Made by a program: the position numbers and the translations under genes
Shown: in pieces, positions 27,844 to 36,957 of the stretch
Layout: each line of letters starts with the position of its first letter
Position numbering within the stretch: position 1 is the first letter of the stretch
NCBI RefSeq assembly: GCF_023716565.1
Contig: NZ_CP071848.1
Coordinates: 1,240,001-1,304,000 of the forward strand
DNA: 64,000 nt
DNA from: Vibrio sp. SCSIO 43136
Lineage (GTDB): Bacteria; Pseudomonadota; Gammaproteobacteria; Enterobacterales; Vibrionaceae
Reading direction: 5' to 3'
The notes under the pieces: generated by a model
Told to the model about the DNA's origin: nothing
Database searches by the model: none
The model's input: only the letters and a program-made list of their open reading frames with translations

Positions 27844-28488
27844 TTGATAAATGTTTTCCTTGTAGATGATCACGAGCTGGTTCGCACAGGGATACGACGT
27901 ATTATTGAAGACGTCCGTGGTATGAATGTGGCAGGGGAAGCTGACAGCGGTGAAGAAGCGGTCAAATGGTGTCGTAATAACCATGTTGACGTGATTTTGA
28001 TGGATATGAACATGCCGGGTATCGGCGGTTTGGAAGCCACCAAAAAGATTTTACGTTTCAATCCTGACGTAAAAATCATCGTACTTACTGTTCATACAGA
28101 AAACCCGTTCCCGACTAAAGTGATGCAAGCGGGTGCGGCAGGGTATTTAACCAAAGGAGCAGGACCAGATGAGATGGTCAATGCGATTCGAGTGGTTAAC
28201 TCGGGTCAGCGTTATATTTCTCCTGAAATTGCTCAGCAAATGGCGCTTAGCCAGTTTTCATCGGCTTCAGAGAACCCGTTTAAGGAACTTTCTGAGCGTG
28301 AATTGCAGATTATGATGATGATTGTTAAAGGTCAGAAGGTGACTGACATTTCGGAGCAACTCAATTTGAGCCCGAAAACGGTTAACAGTTACCGCTACCG
28401 TCTGTTCTCAAAATTGGACATTAGCGGTGATGTAGAACTGACACACCTTGCGATTCGTCATGGGATGATCGACACCGAAACTTTATAG
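27844..28488 (+). CDS. uvrY: Response regulator VarA/UvrY (GacA family)
   Basis: A 214-residue LuxR/FixJ-type response regulator. The receiver domain has acidic D8-D9, phospho-acceptor D54 (ILMDMNMPG) and K104 region (LTKGAG). The C-terminal helix-turn-helix contains [16 protein letters not shown] and [17 protein letters not shown]. In vibrios this protein (VarA) is paired with the sensor VarS and activates Csr small RNAs, which control virulence, quorum sensing and motility. The start is TTG at 27844 with GGAG 12 bases upstream; the protein sequence from [15 protein letters not shown] is as expected. uvrC follows after four bases, a conserved gammaproteobacterial pairing. Confidence 0.95.
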   Translation: MINVFLVDDHELVRTGIRRIIEDVRGMNVAGEADSGEEAVKWCRNNHVDVILMDMNMPGIGGLEATKKILRFNPDVKIIVLTVHTENPFPTKVMQAGAAGYLTKGAGPDEMVNAIRVVNSGQRYISPEIAQQMALSQFSSASENPFKELSERELQIMMMIVKGQKVTDISEQLNLSPKTVNSYRYRLFSKLDISGDVELTHLAIRHGMIDTETL

Positions 28489-28492
28489 CCGC

Positions 28493-30316
28493 GTGTTTGA
28501 TTCTCAATCCTTTCTTAAGACAGTTACCAGTCAACCCGGCGTTTATCGAATGTATAACGCCGAGTCGACGGTAATATACGTCGGTAAAGCCAAAGATCTC
28601 AAAAAGCGTCTCTCAAGTTATTTTCGAGCCAAGCTCGATAATGAGAAGACCCGTGCCTTGGTCAGTCATATCGACAAGATTGATGTGACGGTAACGCATA
28701 CCGAAACAGAAGCATTGATCCTTGAGCACAACTACATCAAGCAGTACTTGCCCAAGTACAATGTTTTGCTTAGAGATGATAAATCATACCCTTTCATATT
28801 TATTAGCGGTCACAAGCACCCACGTTTGTCGATGCATCGTGGCGCTAAGAAGCGCAAAGGGGAGTATTTTGGCCCTTATCCTGATTCAGGAGCCGTCAGA
28901 GAAACTCTGCACTTATTGCAGAAGATTTTCCCTGTAAGGCAGTGTGAAGATACTGTGTATGCTAATCGCACCCGACCGTGTTTAATGTATCAAATTGGCC
29001 GATGCGCTGGTCCTTGTGTTAGCACGATTATTGACGACCAAGAATATGCAGAGCTGGTGGATTATGTGCGTCTGTTCCTGCAAGGGAAAGATAAGCAAGT
29101 AGTGACCACTTTGGTCGAAAAGATGGAAGCGGCTAGCCACTCTTTACGTTTTGAAGATGCAGCAAAGCTAAGAGATCAGATCCAAGCCATTCGTCGAGTT
29201 CAAGAGCAGCAATTTGTTTCTGAAGACAGTATGGACGATATTGATGTGCTCGGTTTTGCGCAGGAGAACGGCGTTGCCTGTATCCATATCTTGATGATTC
29301 GTCATGGCAAGATCTTGGGCAGTCGTAGCCACTTCCCTAAAATTCCGGCCAATACTGACCGTGAAGAAGTGTTTGAAAGCTTCCTCAGCCAATACTACTT
29401 AAGCCACAGTGAAGTCCGTACTCTGCCGAGCAAAGTGCTGATCAATAGTGATTTGCTGCCAGACAACATTCCTTTCCAGCAAGCGATGACTGAAAAAGCT
29501 GGCCGTAAAGTGTCTATACATCTAGACCCTAAAGGGCAGCGTGCCCGTTATTTGAAGCTAGCCAATACCAATGCATTAACGGCCATCACGACCAAAATCA
29601 ACCATAAGATGACCATCTCTCAACGCTTTAAAGCGCTTGAGCAAGTACTCGGTTTGGAAAAAATCAAACGCATGGAGTGCTTTGATATCAGTCATACCAT
29701 GGGTGAGAGCACGATTGCATCTTGTGTAGTGTTTAATCAAGAAGGGCCGCTCAAGCAAGAGTATCGACGTTATAACATCACCGGCATTACTGGAGGGGAT
29801 GACTATGCTGCGATGGCGCAGGTGCTTGAACGCCGCTACTCAAAGCAGCTCGATATTGAAAAGGTCCCCGATGTCATTTTCATTGATGGTGGTAAGGGGC
29901 AGCTCAATAAAGCCCACGAGATGATCGCTCAGCATTGGCACGAATGGTCTAAACGTCCCATTTTGATTGGTATTGCCAAAGGGGTGACACGTAAGCCTGG
30001 GCTTGAAACCTTGATCACCACTGACGGAGAGGAGTTTAATCTCCCATCCGATGCACCTTCATTGCACTTGATCCAGCACATTCGAGATGAAAGTCATAAC
30101 CATGCAATCTCAGGCCATCGCGCCAAAAGAGGTAAGACTCGTCGCACTAGTGCCTTAGAAGGGATAGAAGGGGTAGGACCTAAACGTCGTCAAGCCTTAC
30201 TAAAGTACATGGGTGGTTTGCAAGAGTTAAAGCGTGCCAGCGTCGAAGAAATAGCCAAAGTGCCAGGTATCAGCCATTCTTTGGCAGAAAATATCTATCA
30301 AGCATTGAAACAATAA
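28493..30316 (+). CDS. uvrC: Excinuclease ABC subunit C
   Basis: A 607-residue UvrC, the nuclease that makes both cuts in nucleotide excision repair. The GIY-YIG domain starts with GVYRMYN and [18 protein letters not shown] motif ([20 protein letters not shown]) mediates UvrB contact. The RNase H-like nuclease half has [10 protein letters not shown] and [14 protein letters not shown], and tandem helix-hairpin-helix motifs end the protein ([31 protein letters not shown]). GTG at 28493 is the start. It is co-transcribed with uvrY and probably pgsA. Confidence 0.96.
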   Translation: MFDSQSFLKTVTSQPGVYRMYNAESTVIYVGKAKDLKKRLSSYFRAKLDNEKTRALVSHIDKIDVTVTHTETEALILEHNYIKQYLPKYNVLLRDDKSYPFIFISGHKHPRLSMHRGAKKRKGEYFGPYPDSGAVRETLHLLQKIFPVRQCEDTVYANRTRPCLMYQIGRCAGPCVSTIIDDQEYAELVDYVRLFLQGKDKQVVTTLVEKMEAASHSLRFEDAAKLRDQIQAIRRVQEQQFVSEDSMDDIDVLGFAQENGVACIHILMIRHGKILGSRSHFPKIPANTDREEVFESFLSQYYLSHSEVRTLPSKVLINSDLLPDNIPFQQAMTEKAGRKVSIHLDPKGQRARYLKLANTNALTAITTKINHKMTISQRFKALEQVLGLEKIKRMECFDISHTMGESTIASCVVFNQEGPLKQEYRRYNITGITGGDDYAAMAQVLERRYSKQLDIEKVPDVIFIDGGKGQLNKAHEMIAQHWHEWSKRPILIGIAKGVTRKPGLETLITTDGEEFNLPSDAPSLHLIQHIRDESHNHAISGHRAKRGKTRRTSALEGIEGVGPKRRQALLKYMGGLQELKRASVEEIAKVPGISHSLAENIYQALKQ

Positions 30317-30363
30317 CGGAATTGACGCAACATTAGCGTGCAACTTCTAAGAGCCTAATAAAT

Positions 30364-30921
30364 ATGCGTTTTACCATCCCAAATATTCTTACGCTATTGC
30401 GACTTATTCTCATTCCGGTATTCGTTGTGGTGTTTTATCTTCCCTACTCATGGGCACCATTTGCGGCAGCTTCCGTTTTCTGGGTGGCTGGCTTTACGGA
30501 TTGGCTAGATGGACTGTTAGCACGCAAGTTAGGCCAAACTTCTCGCTTTGGGGCATTCTTAGACCCAGTCGCAGATAAAGTGATGGTGGCAACCGCTCTC
30601 ATCTTGATTACTGAAGACTACCATTCAATCTGGATAACTATTCCCGCTATCACCATGATTGCTCGCGAGATCATCATCTCTGCGCTGCGCGAATGGATGG
30701 CTGAAATTGGTAAGCGTTCGAGCGTGGCTGTATCTTGGGTGGGCAAAGTAAAAACCGTCTCCCAGATGTTCGCCTTATGGGTACTGATTTGGCAGTACGA
30801 TGAGTGGATGGTTTGGATGGGCTATGCAGCGCTCTACATCGCCACATTCCTAACTTACTGGTCGATGATGCAATACCTACAAGCGGCCAAAGATGATCTG
30901 TTAAGCGAAGAACATCAGTAA
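30364..30921 (+). CDS. pgsA: CDP-diacylglycerol-glycerol-3-phosphate 3-phosphatidyltransferase
   Basis: A 185-residue inner-membrane enzyme that makes phosphatidylglycerolphosphate. It begins [19 protein letters not shown] and contains the CDP-alcohol phosphotransferase motif DxxDGxxAR...GxxxDxxxD, here as [13 protein letters not shown] with [10 protein letters not shown]. Several hydrophobic segments follow. uvrY-uvrC-pgsA is conserved in enterics and vibrios. A hairpin terminator ends the unit. Confidence 0.95.
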   Translation: MRFTIPNILTLLRLILIPVFVVVFYLPYSWAPFAAASVFWVAGFTDWLDGLLARKLGQTSRFGAFLDPVADKVMVATALILITEDYHSIWITIPAITMIAREIIISALREWMAEIGKRSSVAVSWVGKVKTVSQMFALWVLIWQYDEWMVWMGYAALYIATFLTYWSMMQYLQAAKDDLLSEEHQ

Positions 30922-30943
30922 GATTATTATTGTTTTGAAAAAG

Positions 30944-30972
30944 ACCTAATCTATGAGATTAGGTTTTTTTTT
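30944..30972. terminator. Bidirectional terminator, pgsA / GGDEF gene
   Basis: A 9-bp stem ACCTAATCT/AGATTAGGT (30944-30952 and 30956-30964) with a 3-base loop, followed by a U tract on the + strand and A-rich sequence that serves the - strand. The stop codon of the - strand GGDEF gene (30951-30953) lies inside the stem. Confidence 0.88.
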
Positions 30973-33029
30973 GTGCCAAATAATCTGGCGACGAACTTGT
31001 TTCGTCCATCTCGTTTCGCTTGATACAAAGCCATATCTGCCTTGTGCAGGCAATCACTCAAAGAGAGGTGCTGCTGTGAGTTCTCAATATGCGCTGCACC
31101 GATAGAGAGTGAGAGCCGATCGGCACAGTAGGAGTGTTTGTTCGGTAGGTTTCTCTCGTAAAGCTCATCTTGTAATGCCGCCACTGCATGATTAATCATT
31201 TTAGGTGATAGGTCATGTACCACGACAACAAACTCATCTCCACCATAGCGATAGGTATTTGCTTCTTCCCAAGGGAAGTGTTTGCAGATGAGCTTGGTAA
31301 CCGCAATGAGGGTTTCATCGCCCTTAATGTGTCCATAGTGATCATTGAACTGCTTGTAACAGTCAATATCTATCATCAGGACTGACAAACGTTCCGGGTG
31401 CCTAGTTAGCATATCGGCAAAATGCACATCCAGAGACTGTCGGTTCCATACTTGGGTTAGGTGATCGGTTTGAGACAAGCGGGTGAGCTTTTGTCGGTTA
31501 AGCTGGTTCTCGATGGCAATAGAGAGGTACGAGCTCAGTTGTAAGAAGAGTTCGTAGTGGAAAGTCTGATAGGCGAAGCACTGTTTTGCCTGCATGGTGA
31601 AGATGGCTTCAACTTTGCCATTAATCGTAATTGGCGAAAACATTACCGAATTCTGACCATCGTGTGTTGCGTTGTTATTGAGTAACTGGCGCTTCTTAGC
31701 CGTGGTCATGTTGTTAAAGTAGAGTGGCCTATCGTGAGTCGCACAGTACTCAAAGAAAGTAGAACCATCACCAATGTCGAGAGTGACAGGGGATTGTACT
31801 TGTCCCGCCTCGTAGTAGTGTTGAATTCGAATTTTAGACCCAGCTGGGTCGTAGAAGGCAATCGCTAACGAATCGATGATAAACAGCTTAGAAAGATCGT
31901 GTCCTAAGCGCACGATGATGTCTTCAAAAGAGTTACAGGTACTGATGTATTGCCCAATGTTGTTAATCAGAGAAAGATTGCTATTAATATCTTGGGCAAG
32001 CTCTAGCTTGAGCCTATCCATATTGAGTTGATAGATCTGCTTAAGATAAGAGGTCTCTCTTAACTTGGTTGCGTCACGAGACTTCTGATAAGAATGGATA
32101 AGTAGCTTGTAGGTTTTCTCTCGAATATCAAAACTATCTTCAAGCTCCATGCGCTTGACCAGTTGGTCGTTAAACCCATCGATAAGCTTGTCAGCGCCCG
32201 CTAGGTTTGCCAGTTGCAGACCTTTTTCTAGGTAAGCATCAAAGCTCTCGGTACGTTTTTGCGCAAGTAACAGTTGGCAGTACTCTAGAATCATCTCCGA
32301 TTCATAATAGGTATGATGGCACATTGACATCAGCTTGATAGCTTTTAAGTAGCTTTGCTCGCACTGTTCTAGGTCACCATTTTTTTGGTGAAAGTGGGCT
32401 AACACCTGATAGTAGAAACTTAGGTAACGTTCGTCATCACCCACTTTAGGCTTGATTGATTCCAGCAGTTTTTGAGCTTTTTGCATCTGATTCAACTCAA
32501 CATGCACATTTGCAGAGTTAATCAGAGGAAGTATTGAAAATTCAAGGTGATGGCTATCGGACAATATCTGAAGTGATTCGTCAAAGTAGACCAACGCTTC
32601 TTCATATTTTTCGTACTGAAGCAGCAGGTCACCAATATTGTTCTTGGTCAGTGCATACAAGATATCATCCTGGAAGGTATGAATATTTTCAGCTTTAGTG
32701 AGAAACTCACTGGCGTGAAACTGATCCCCAAGCATGCCAAAAATAGTGCCAATGCAGAAATAGGAAAAGTGCACCAAGTACTCTTGGTTATTGGAGTGGC
32801 ATAGTGCAACGCAGTCGAAAAACTGTTTCATTGCAGGCACGAGGTCACCTTCACGGTATTGAGCATAGGCTTCAAAGACCGCTTGGTATTCAAGGGGGAT
32901 ACCTTGGTTATGTTTTGTCGCAAGGACCTGCAACTCCTCTAAGCTTTGTAAAACTTCATCCGAACAAGCTTTAGTCGGGAGGTGCCTTACTGCATCCGTT
33001 AGCATTGAGAGCCACTTGGCGTGGTTCAT
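30951..33029 (-). CDS. Diguanylate cyclase with TPR-like and GAF domains
   Basis: About 692 residues. The N-terminal half is made of helical TPR-like repeats (for example NIGDLLLQYEKYEEALVYFD and YYQVLAHFHQKNGDLEQCEQ). A GAF-like region lies at about 350-510, followed by a C-terminal GGDEF domain that makes c-di-GMP. The motif YRYGGDEFVVVV is intact; the RxxD inhibitory site is absent. There is no membrane segment, so it is cytosolic. ATG at 33029 has GAAGGAA about 8-12 bases upstream and is preferred to TTG at 33059. It sits between pgsA and the tRNA cluster on the opposite strand, an order different from E. coli. Confidence 0.9.
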   Translation of the reverse strand: MNHAKWLSMLTDAVRHLPTKACSDEVLQSLEELQVLATKHNQGIPLEYQAVFEAYAQYREGDLVPAMKQFFDCVALCHSNNQEYLVHFSYFCIGTIFGMLGDQFHASEFLTKAENIHTFQDDILYALTKNNIGDLLLQYEKYEEALVYFDESLQILSDSHHLEFSILPLINSANVHVELNQMQKAQKLLESIKPKVGDDERYLSFYYQVLAHFHQKNGDLEQCEQSYLKAIKLMSMCHHTYYESEMILEYCQLLLAQKRTESFDAYLEKGLQLANLAGADKLIDGFNDQLVKRMELEDSFDIREKTYKLLIHSYQKSRDATKLRETSYLKQIYQLNMDRLKLELAQDINSNLSLINNIGQYISTCNSFEDIIVRLGHDLSKLFIIDSLAIAFYDPAGSKIRIQHYYEAGQVQSPVTLDIGDGSTFFEYCATHDRPLYFNNMTTAKKRQLLNNNATHDGQNSVMFSPITINGKVEAIFTMQAKQCFAYQTFHYELFLQLSSYLSIAIENQLNRQKLTRLSQTDHLTQVWNRQSLDVHFADMLTRHPERLSVLMIDIDCYKQFNDHYGHIKGDETLIAVTKLICKHFPWEEANTYRYGGDEFVVVVHDLSPKMINHAVAALQDELYERNLPNKHSYCADRLSLSIGAAHIENSQQHLSLSDCLHKADMALYQAKRDGRNKFVARLFGTKKNLIS

Positions 33030-33232
33030 GTGAGATTCCTTCTCTTTATTTCGTGGCAATTATATCAAAAGGTATGAGGTTTGTATGAGGTTTGTACACC
33101 GAGCTTTGATTTAGGTGTCATGTTTTTGAACAAAAACCCACCACTGCAACCCGTCCGAAAGGGAAAAAGTGATGGTTTCTAACGATTTTGAGCGTAATTT
33201 GGTCAAACGACATCAAAATCAAAAAATTAGTG

Positions 33233-33260
33233 TTGACGTGCTCGCTCGAATCCGTAGAAT
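33233..33260 (+). promoter_or_regulatory. Promoter of the tRNA cluster
   Basis: TTGACG (33233-33238) and TAGAAT (33255-33260) are spaced by 16 bases, a good sigma-70 match. They lie about 50 bases before tRNA-Cys, suited to strong stable-RNA transcription. Confidence 0.7.
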
Positions 33261-33311
33261 CCTTTTCCGTACTCAAGAGGAACTGCACTAAACGGTTCTG
33301 ACGTTTACGAA

Positions 33312-33385
33312 GGCGTGTTGGCAGAGTGGCTATGCAGCGGATTGCAAATCCGTGGACCTCGGTTCGACTCCGGGACGCGCCTCCA
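33312..33385 (+). tRNA. tRNA-Cys (GCA)
   Basis: A 74-base cloverleaf with encoded CCA. The acceptor stem GGCGTGT pairs with ACGCGCC, the anticodon loop is in GGATTGCAAATCC, and the T-arm contains GGTTCGACTCC. This is the first gene of the cluster. Confidence 0.95.
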
Positions 33386-33388
33386 TTT

Positions 33389-33464
33389 GCGACACTAGCT
33401 CAGTTGGTAGAGCGCAACCTTGCCAAGGTTGAGGTCACGAGTTCGAACCTCGTGTGTCGCTCCA
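33389..33464 (+). tRNA. tRNA-Gly (GCC)
   Basis: A 76-base tRNA with encoded CCA. The acceptor GCGACAC pairs with GTGTCGC, the anticodon arm CCTTGCCAAGG gives GCC, and the T-loop is GTTCGAAC. It is nearly identical to the second Gly gene at 33743; the D-loop differs by one base. Confidence 0.96.
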
Positions 33465-33539
33465 AAATTTGGAGTGTGGAACCTGTAAAGGTTCGGTACT
33501 TAAAGATGGTGTCTAACCCATCGCAATAAAGAATTGCGT

Positions 33540-33626
33540 GCCCTGGTGGTGGAATTGGTAGACACAAGGGATTTAAAATCCCTCGACGTTCGCGTTGTGC
33601 CGGTTCAAGTCCGGCCCGGGGCACCA
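33540..33626 (+). tRNA. tRNA-Leu (TAA)
   Basis: An 87-base class II tRNA with a long variable arm. The acceptor GCCCTGG pairs with the 3' CCGGGGC, and the anticodon arm GGGATTTAAAATCCC gives TAA. CCA is encoded. The Leu-type variable arm follows the anticodon arm. A broken copy of its 3' half follows 20 bases downstream. Confidence 0.95.
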
Positions 33627-33645
33627 TCTACAAAATAGAAAATTT

Positions 33646-33721
33646 GATGGATTTAAAATCCCTAGCCATTCACGTTGTACCGGCCGAAATGTCGGACCAT
33701 CAACTCCGGCCCGGGGCACCA
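33646..33721 (+). pseudogene. tRNA-Leu remnant (3' half)
   Basis: The stretch repeats the anticodon arm (GGATTTAAAATCCCT at 33649-33663), the variable-arm segment (CACGTTGTACCGG against CGCGTTGTGCCGG) and the 3' end (CCGGCCCGGGGCACCA) of the tRNA-Leu just upstream. It lacks the 5' acceptor strand and D arm and carries an inserted stretch before the 3' end. It cannot fold into a tRNA. It looks like a decayed tandem duplication. Confidence 0.85.
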
Positions 33722-33742
33722 TCTATTTAGTCATACGACTAT

Positions 33743-33818
33743 GCGACACTAGCTCAGCTGGTAGAGCGCAACCTTGCCAAGGTTGAGGTCACGAGTTCGA
33801 ACCTCGTGTGTCGCTCCA
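33743..33818 (+). tRNA. tRNA-Gly (GCC), second copy
   Basis: A 76-base tRNA with CCA and anticodon GCC. It differs from the first Gly copy by a single base (AGCTCAGCTGG against AGCTCAGTTGG). It closes the cluster and is followed at once by a terminator. Confidence 0.96.
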
Positions 33819-33823
33819 AACAT

Positions 33824-33855
33824 AAAGCCCTACTCAGAAATGAGTGGGGCTTTTT
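33824..33855 (+). terminator. Terminator of the tRNA cluster
   Basis: AAAGCCCTACTCA pairs with TGAGTGGGGCTTT around a GAAA loop and is followed by a short U run, a textbook intrinsic terminator six bases after the last tRNA. Confidence 0.88.
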
Positions 33856-34237
33856 CATTTTGTCTTCCTGACTTCACTTTCCAACCTATCCGTTGCCCCC
33901 TTTGTTGCATATTGAACTTGCTCCTATTGACGAGCACATAGCTAATTAAATATTAATTGTTACAAATGTAAATAAAGATAAATAATATGATCTTATTTGT
34001 TTTATTTTTAATGAATTTATTGGCTTGATTTTAATTACCCTGATTTTGTTTATTGACAAAAATATACTGTTTAAAAAATATAAATGTGACCTGCGTGGGC
34101 ATATAACTACCTGAGTGAGATCTAACTCATAGAACCTGGTTATTTAAGAAAGTCTAAACATGCATTCGTGATATATATTTATTAATAAATAAAAATATCA
34201 CTAATAAATCGACGTGTAGAAATAATCTGAGGAAACT
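33856..34237 (+). other. AT-rich upstream region of the DUF3360 gene
   Basis: About 380 bases, very AT-rich, with no gene. TTGACA at 34053-34058 could be a -35 element, but no -10 at a normal distance stands out. A near-palindrome at 34168-34201 and the ribosome site GAGGAAAC just before 34238 are the other signals. Confidence 0.5.
34168..34201. repeat. AT-rich nested inverted repeat
   Basis: GTGATAT (34168-34174) is matched by ATATCAC (34195-34201). Inside lies a perfect 14-base palindrome, ATTTATTAATAAAT (34177-34190). It ends 36 bases before the DUF3360 ATG and could be an operator or a cruciform-prone site. Confidence 0.6.
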
Positions 34238-35689
34238 ATGAGTTCAGAACAGGGACAGTACAAACAACGTAGAAAAAAGGCCAGCGAGTTCGAGTCTCGA
34301 ACCGCTTATCTTGAACATGAGCTGGAGATCATGGATCTCAAGCGATGGCGAGTCCATTTGCCATTTCGCGACTTTGGCATTGAGATTGAAGACTGGGTTC
34401 CAGCTTTGGCGGCAACCATTGGTAAAGTCGTTATGGTAACGGCGATGGTTGCAGCATTTGCTGCGCAGTTTGGATTATCACAAGAGTTCGTTGCAGAAAA
34501 TGTGCGCTTTGAACTTCTTATCGCTGGTGTACTTTTTGTTGTCTTCTTTTCCGCCATATTGAACCCGTTATCGAACCTTGCGGGTACTCATGGACCCATG
34601 ATCCCATTGATCCCTTTAATCGCTGCTGCAGGAGGACACCCACTTGCCTTGGGTATTATGGTGGGGGTATTTGGACTTATTCTGAGTGCTACGAAAGGCG
34701 GTTCTCGCTTAGTTAATTTGACGGGTGAAGGTGTTCGTGGCGGCTTGTTAATTTATTTGGGTGCAGTAGGGCTTATTGGTCAGCTAAATAAATTTGAATC
34801 TTGGTCGGTAAGTACAGGTCTCGACGCTGTTTCTTTTGTTGTTATATTAACGACCATTGTGATTTATGCATATTTGGCGAAGGTTGAAAAACGCTGGCTT
34901 GCTATTCCATTATGTTCTTTAATTGCTGGTATCGTAGCATACGTAATGGGTGTTCCATTTGAATTCTCCACAGAGCCGGGTCTGCCGAATATGAGCCCAT
35001 TCTACTGGTGGGGTGAGAATACCGGTTGGCAACTGGGTTGGCCTCAGCTTGAACACTACATCGCTGTGATCCCATTTGCGATTCTTGCCGTTGCGATGTG
35101 GTCACCAGATTTCCTTGGTCACCGAGTGTTCCAAGAACTTAACTACCCGAAAAAAGCCAAAGGTGCACTGATGAATGTGGATGACACCATGTCAGTTTGC
35201 TCGCTGCGTCAGATGATTGGTTCATTTTTAGGTGGTGGTAACCTAGCATCTTCTTGGGGGACTTATATGATCCCTGCTGCGATCGCTAAGCGTCCGATCC
35301 CTGGTGGTGCGTTGCTCACTGGCCTTCTGTGTGTTGTCGCTGCCGTGCTTGGTTACCCAATGGATCTTGCAATGTGGGAGCCAGTGCTTCGAGTTGCACT
35401 ATTGGTTGGTGTTTTCCTGCCACTACTAGAAGCGGGCATGCAAATGGTGAAGTGTTCACGTAACTCACAGTCTGCGGGTATTTGTATGTTTGCTTGTGCA
35501 CTTGTGAATCCTGTGTTTGGCTGGGCAATCACTATGCTATTGGATAATACGGGTCTTATCGGTAACAAAGAGCGAGCATTGTCACTGTCGAAGACTGACA
35601 AACTATTGATCCCAGGTGCAGCAGTACTTATCTGTGTTGGCGCACTGGCATTAGTAGGTCAACTGCCGGGTATTCCAGCACTGCTTTAA
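34238..35689 (+). CDS. DUF3360 family membrane permease
   Basis: A 483-residue polytopic inner-membrane protein with roughly 12 hydrophobic segments. The first 60 residues are cytoplasmic and charged. NLAGTHGPMIPLIPLIAAAG (about 112-131) and a second polar patch (SLRQMIGSFLGGGNLASSWG) look like the two half-helix substrate sites of SulP/nucleobase permease folds. It matches the DUF3360 family as I know it from Vibrio and Shewanella; substrate unknown, possibly an anion. It stands alone between two terminators. Confidence 0.8.
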   Translation: MSSEQGQYKQRRKKASEFESRTAYLEHELEIMDLKRWRVHLPFRDFGIEIEDWVPALAATIGKVVMVTAMVAAFAAQFGLSQEFVAENVRFELLIAGVLFVVFFSAILNPLSNLAGTHGPMIPLIPLIAAAGGHPLALGIMVGVFGLILSATKGGSRLVNLTGEGVRGGLLIYLGAVGLIGQLNKFESWSVSTGLDAVSFVVILTTIVIYAYLAKVEKRWLAIPLCSLIAGIVAYVMGVPFEFSTEPGLPNMSPFYWWGENTGWQLGWPQLEHYIAVIPFAILAVAMWSPDFLGHRVFQELNYPKKAKGALMNVDDTMSVCSLRQMIGSFLGGGNLASSWGTYMIPAAIAKRPIPGGALLTGLLCVVAAVLGYPMDLAMWEPVLRVALLVGVFLPLLEAGMQMVKCSRNSQSAGICMFACALVNPVFGWAITMLLDNTGLIGNKERALSLSKTDKLLIPGAAVLICVGALALVGQLPGIPALL

Positions 35690-35711
35690 TCTCGCTATTT
35701 AGTGGTCTATG

Positions 35712-35739
35712 AGCAGAGCCAATTGGCTCTGCTTTTTTT
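35712..35739 (+). terminator. Terminator after the DUF3360 gene
   Basis: AGCAGAGCC pairs with GGCTCTGCT around AATT, followed by seven U residues, 23 bases after the stop. Confidence 0.92.
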
Positions 35740-35846
35740 GTAGGTATCTAAGCGCAAAATACTTGCGAGTATCAGGGCTACAGTCTCGCCTTTCAGCGTG
35801 CTATCATCCCGCCGCATTAAGGATTTATGCCATTGCGCTAAGGTGA

Positions 35847-35904
35847 TACCAGTTTGATGATGCATCCATCTGGTACGAGGCGCATTAACCGCTCCCATTG
35901 GGAG
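35847..35904 (+). other. Possible structured leader of the EamA gene
   Basis: Two stems lie in the 90 bases before the ATG: TACCAG/CTGGTA (35847-35852 with 35870-35875), which encloses the self-complementary GATGCATC, and CTCCC/GGGAG (35892-35896 with 35900-35904). It might be a leader RNA or simply operators. I see no known riboswitch motif. Confidence 0.3.
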
Positions 35905-35932
35905 TCCTTGTTGGCCACCATAAGATAGTTAT

Positions 35933-36826
35933 ATGCCTTTCCAAGTTTTCAATAGCGTGCCTTCGGGCGTACGTTTTATGCTGCTTTCAGCACTCTCTTT
36001 TGCCTTAATGACGGCGTGTGTAAAGCTCGTTAGTACCCACGGTATTCCAGTCTTTGAAATTGTTGCCGCTCGTGCACTGGTGTCGTTGCTGATTAGCTAT
36101 GTCGATGTGAAACGTAAAGGTATCTCTCCATGGGGTAACAACAAGAAGCTGCTGTTTGCTCGGGGTGTTGCAGGATCTCTGGCGTTGGTATGTGTCTACT
36201 ACTCGGTGACCACATTACCTTTGGCGGAAGCGACCATCTTGCAGTATTTGCATCCGGTCTTTACTGCGTTCTTAGCTCTGTTCTTCCTTAAAGAGAAGAT
36301 CCAATCTTCAACCATTGCCTGTATCATTTTTAGCTTGTTGGGCCTAGTTGCGATCGTCAGTCCAAACTTGGGGTTAGATGCTGCGCAGCAGCTTCCATCG
36401 CTCAGTATTGCAGCTGCATTGGCAGGTGCCTTTGGCAGTGGTGTTGCTTACGTTATCGTAAGAAAGCTAAGCAATACTGAAGACAGTTCCGTCATTATTA
36501 TGTACTTTCCGCTGGTTGCGTTGCCGCTTAGTTTGGTGATGCTTGGTGATGATTTCGTTATGCCAAACTTGGAAGCCTTGATACTGCTCATTTTTGTCGG
36601 CATCTTTACCCAAGGTGGCCAAGTCGGCCTGACAAAAGCGATGAAAACTGACTCTGCGAGCAAAGCGACAGCATACTCTTATGTGCAAGTGGTGTTTTCA
36701 ATCTTGTTTGGTTGGTTGATTTTCAGCGAAGTGCCATCACTATGGACTTGGATAGGGGGCTGCTTAATCATTACTGGTGCCCTGATTAACGTCATGGGGT
36801 CGAAGCGAGCCAAAGCGACGAGCTAA
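35933..36826 (+). CDS. EamA/DMT family transporter
   Basis: A 297-residue inner-membrane protein with about ten membrane segments arranged as two EamA repeats (about 15-145 and 160-290). The first ends in LPLAEATILQYLHPVFTAFLAL, the second in SKATAYSYVQVVFSILFGWLIFSE. These P-x-F and A-x-x-Y patterns are typical of drug/metabolite exporters. The substrate cannot be read from the sequence. The ATG has a weak ribosome site; a start at the later MLLSALSFALM is possible. It is monocistronic, closed by a terminator. Confidence 0.88.
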   Translation: MPFQVFNSVPSGVRFMLLSALSFALMTACVKLVSTHGIPVFEIVAARALVSLLISYVDVKRKGISPWGNNKKLLFARGVAGSLALVCVYYSVTTLPLAEATILQYLHPVFTAFLALFFLKEKIQSSTIACIIFSLLGLVAIVSPNLGLDAAQQLPSLSIAAALAGAFGSGVAYVIVRKLSNTEDSSVIIMYFPLVALPLSLVMLGDDFVMPNLEALILLIFVGIFTQGGQVGLTKAMKTDSASKATAYSYVQVVFSILFGWLIFSEVPSLWTWIGGCLIITGALINVMGSKRAKATS

Positions 36827-36835
36827 ATATTTAAA

Positions 36836-36864
36836 GGCTTACTGAACCCAGTAAGCCTTTTTTT
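36836..36864 (+). terminator. Terminator after the EamA gene
   Basis: GGCTTACTG pairs with CAGTAAGCC, and a run of T follows directly. It lies ten bases past the stop codon. Confidence 0.9.
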
Positions 36865-36957
36865 GGATCTAAACCCTACACTAGAAATTGCGTATACTAT
36901 AGAGATATACTTGAGCAATTAAGTCGGGTATAGATAGAAGGATTTGTAGGAGGCAAC

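Noticed and set aside
33326..33786. Open frames across the tRNA cluster, on both strands
   Set aside because: They follow tRNA sequence and have no ribosome sites; they are by-products of the repeated tRNA genes.
35707..35898. 63-codon frame on the - strand between the DUF3360 and EamA genes
   Set aside because: It overlaps the terminator and leader stems, and has no convincing start or composition.
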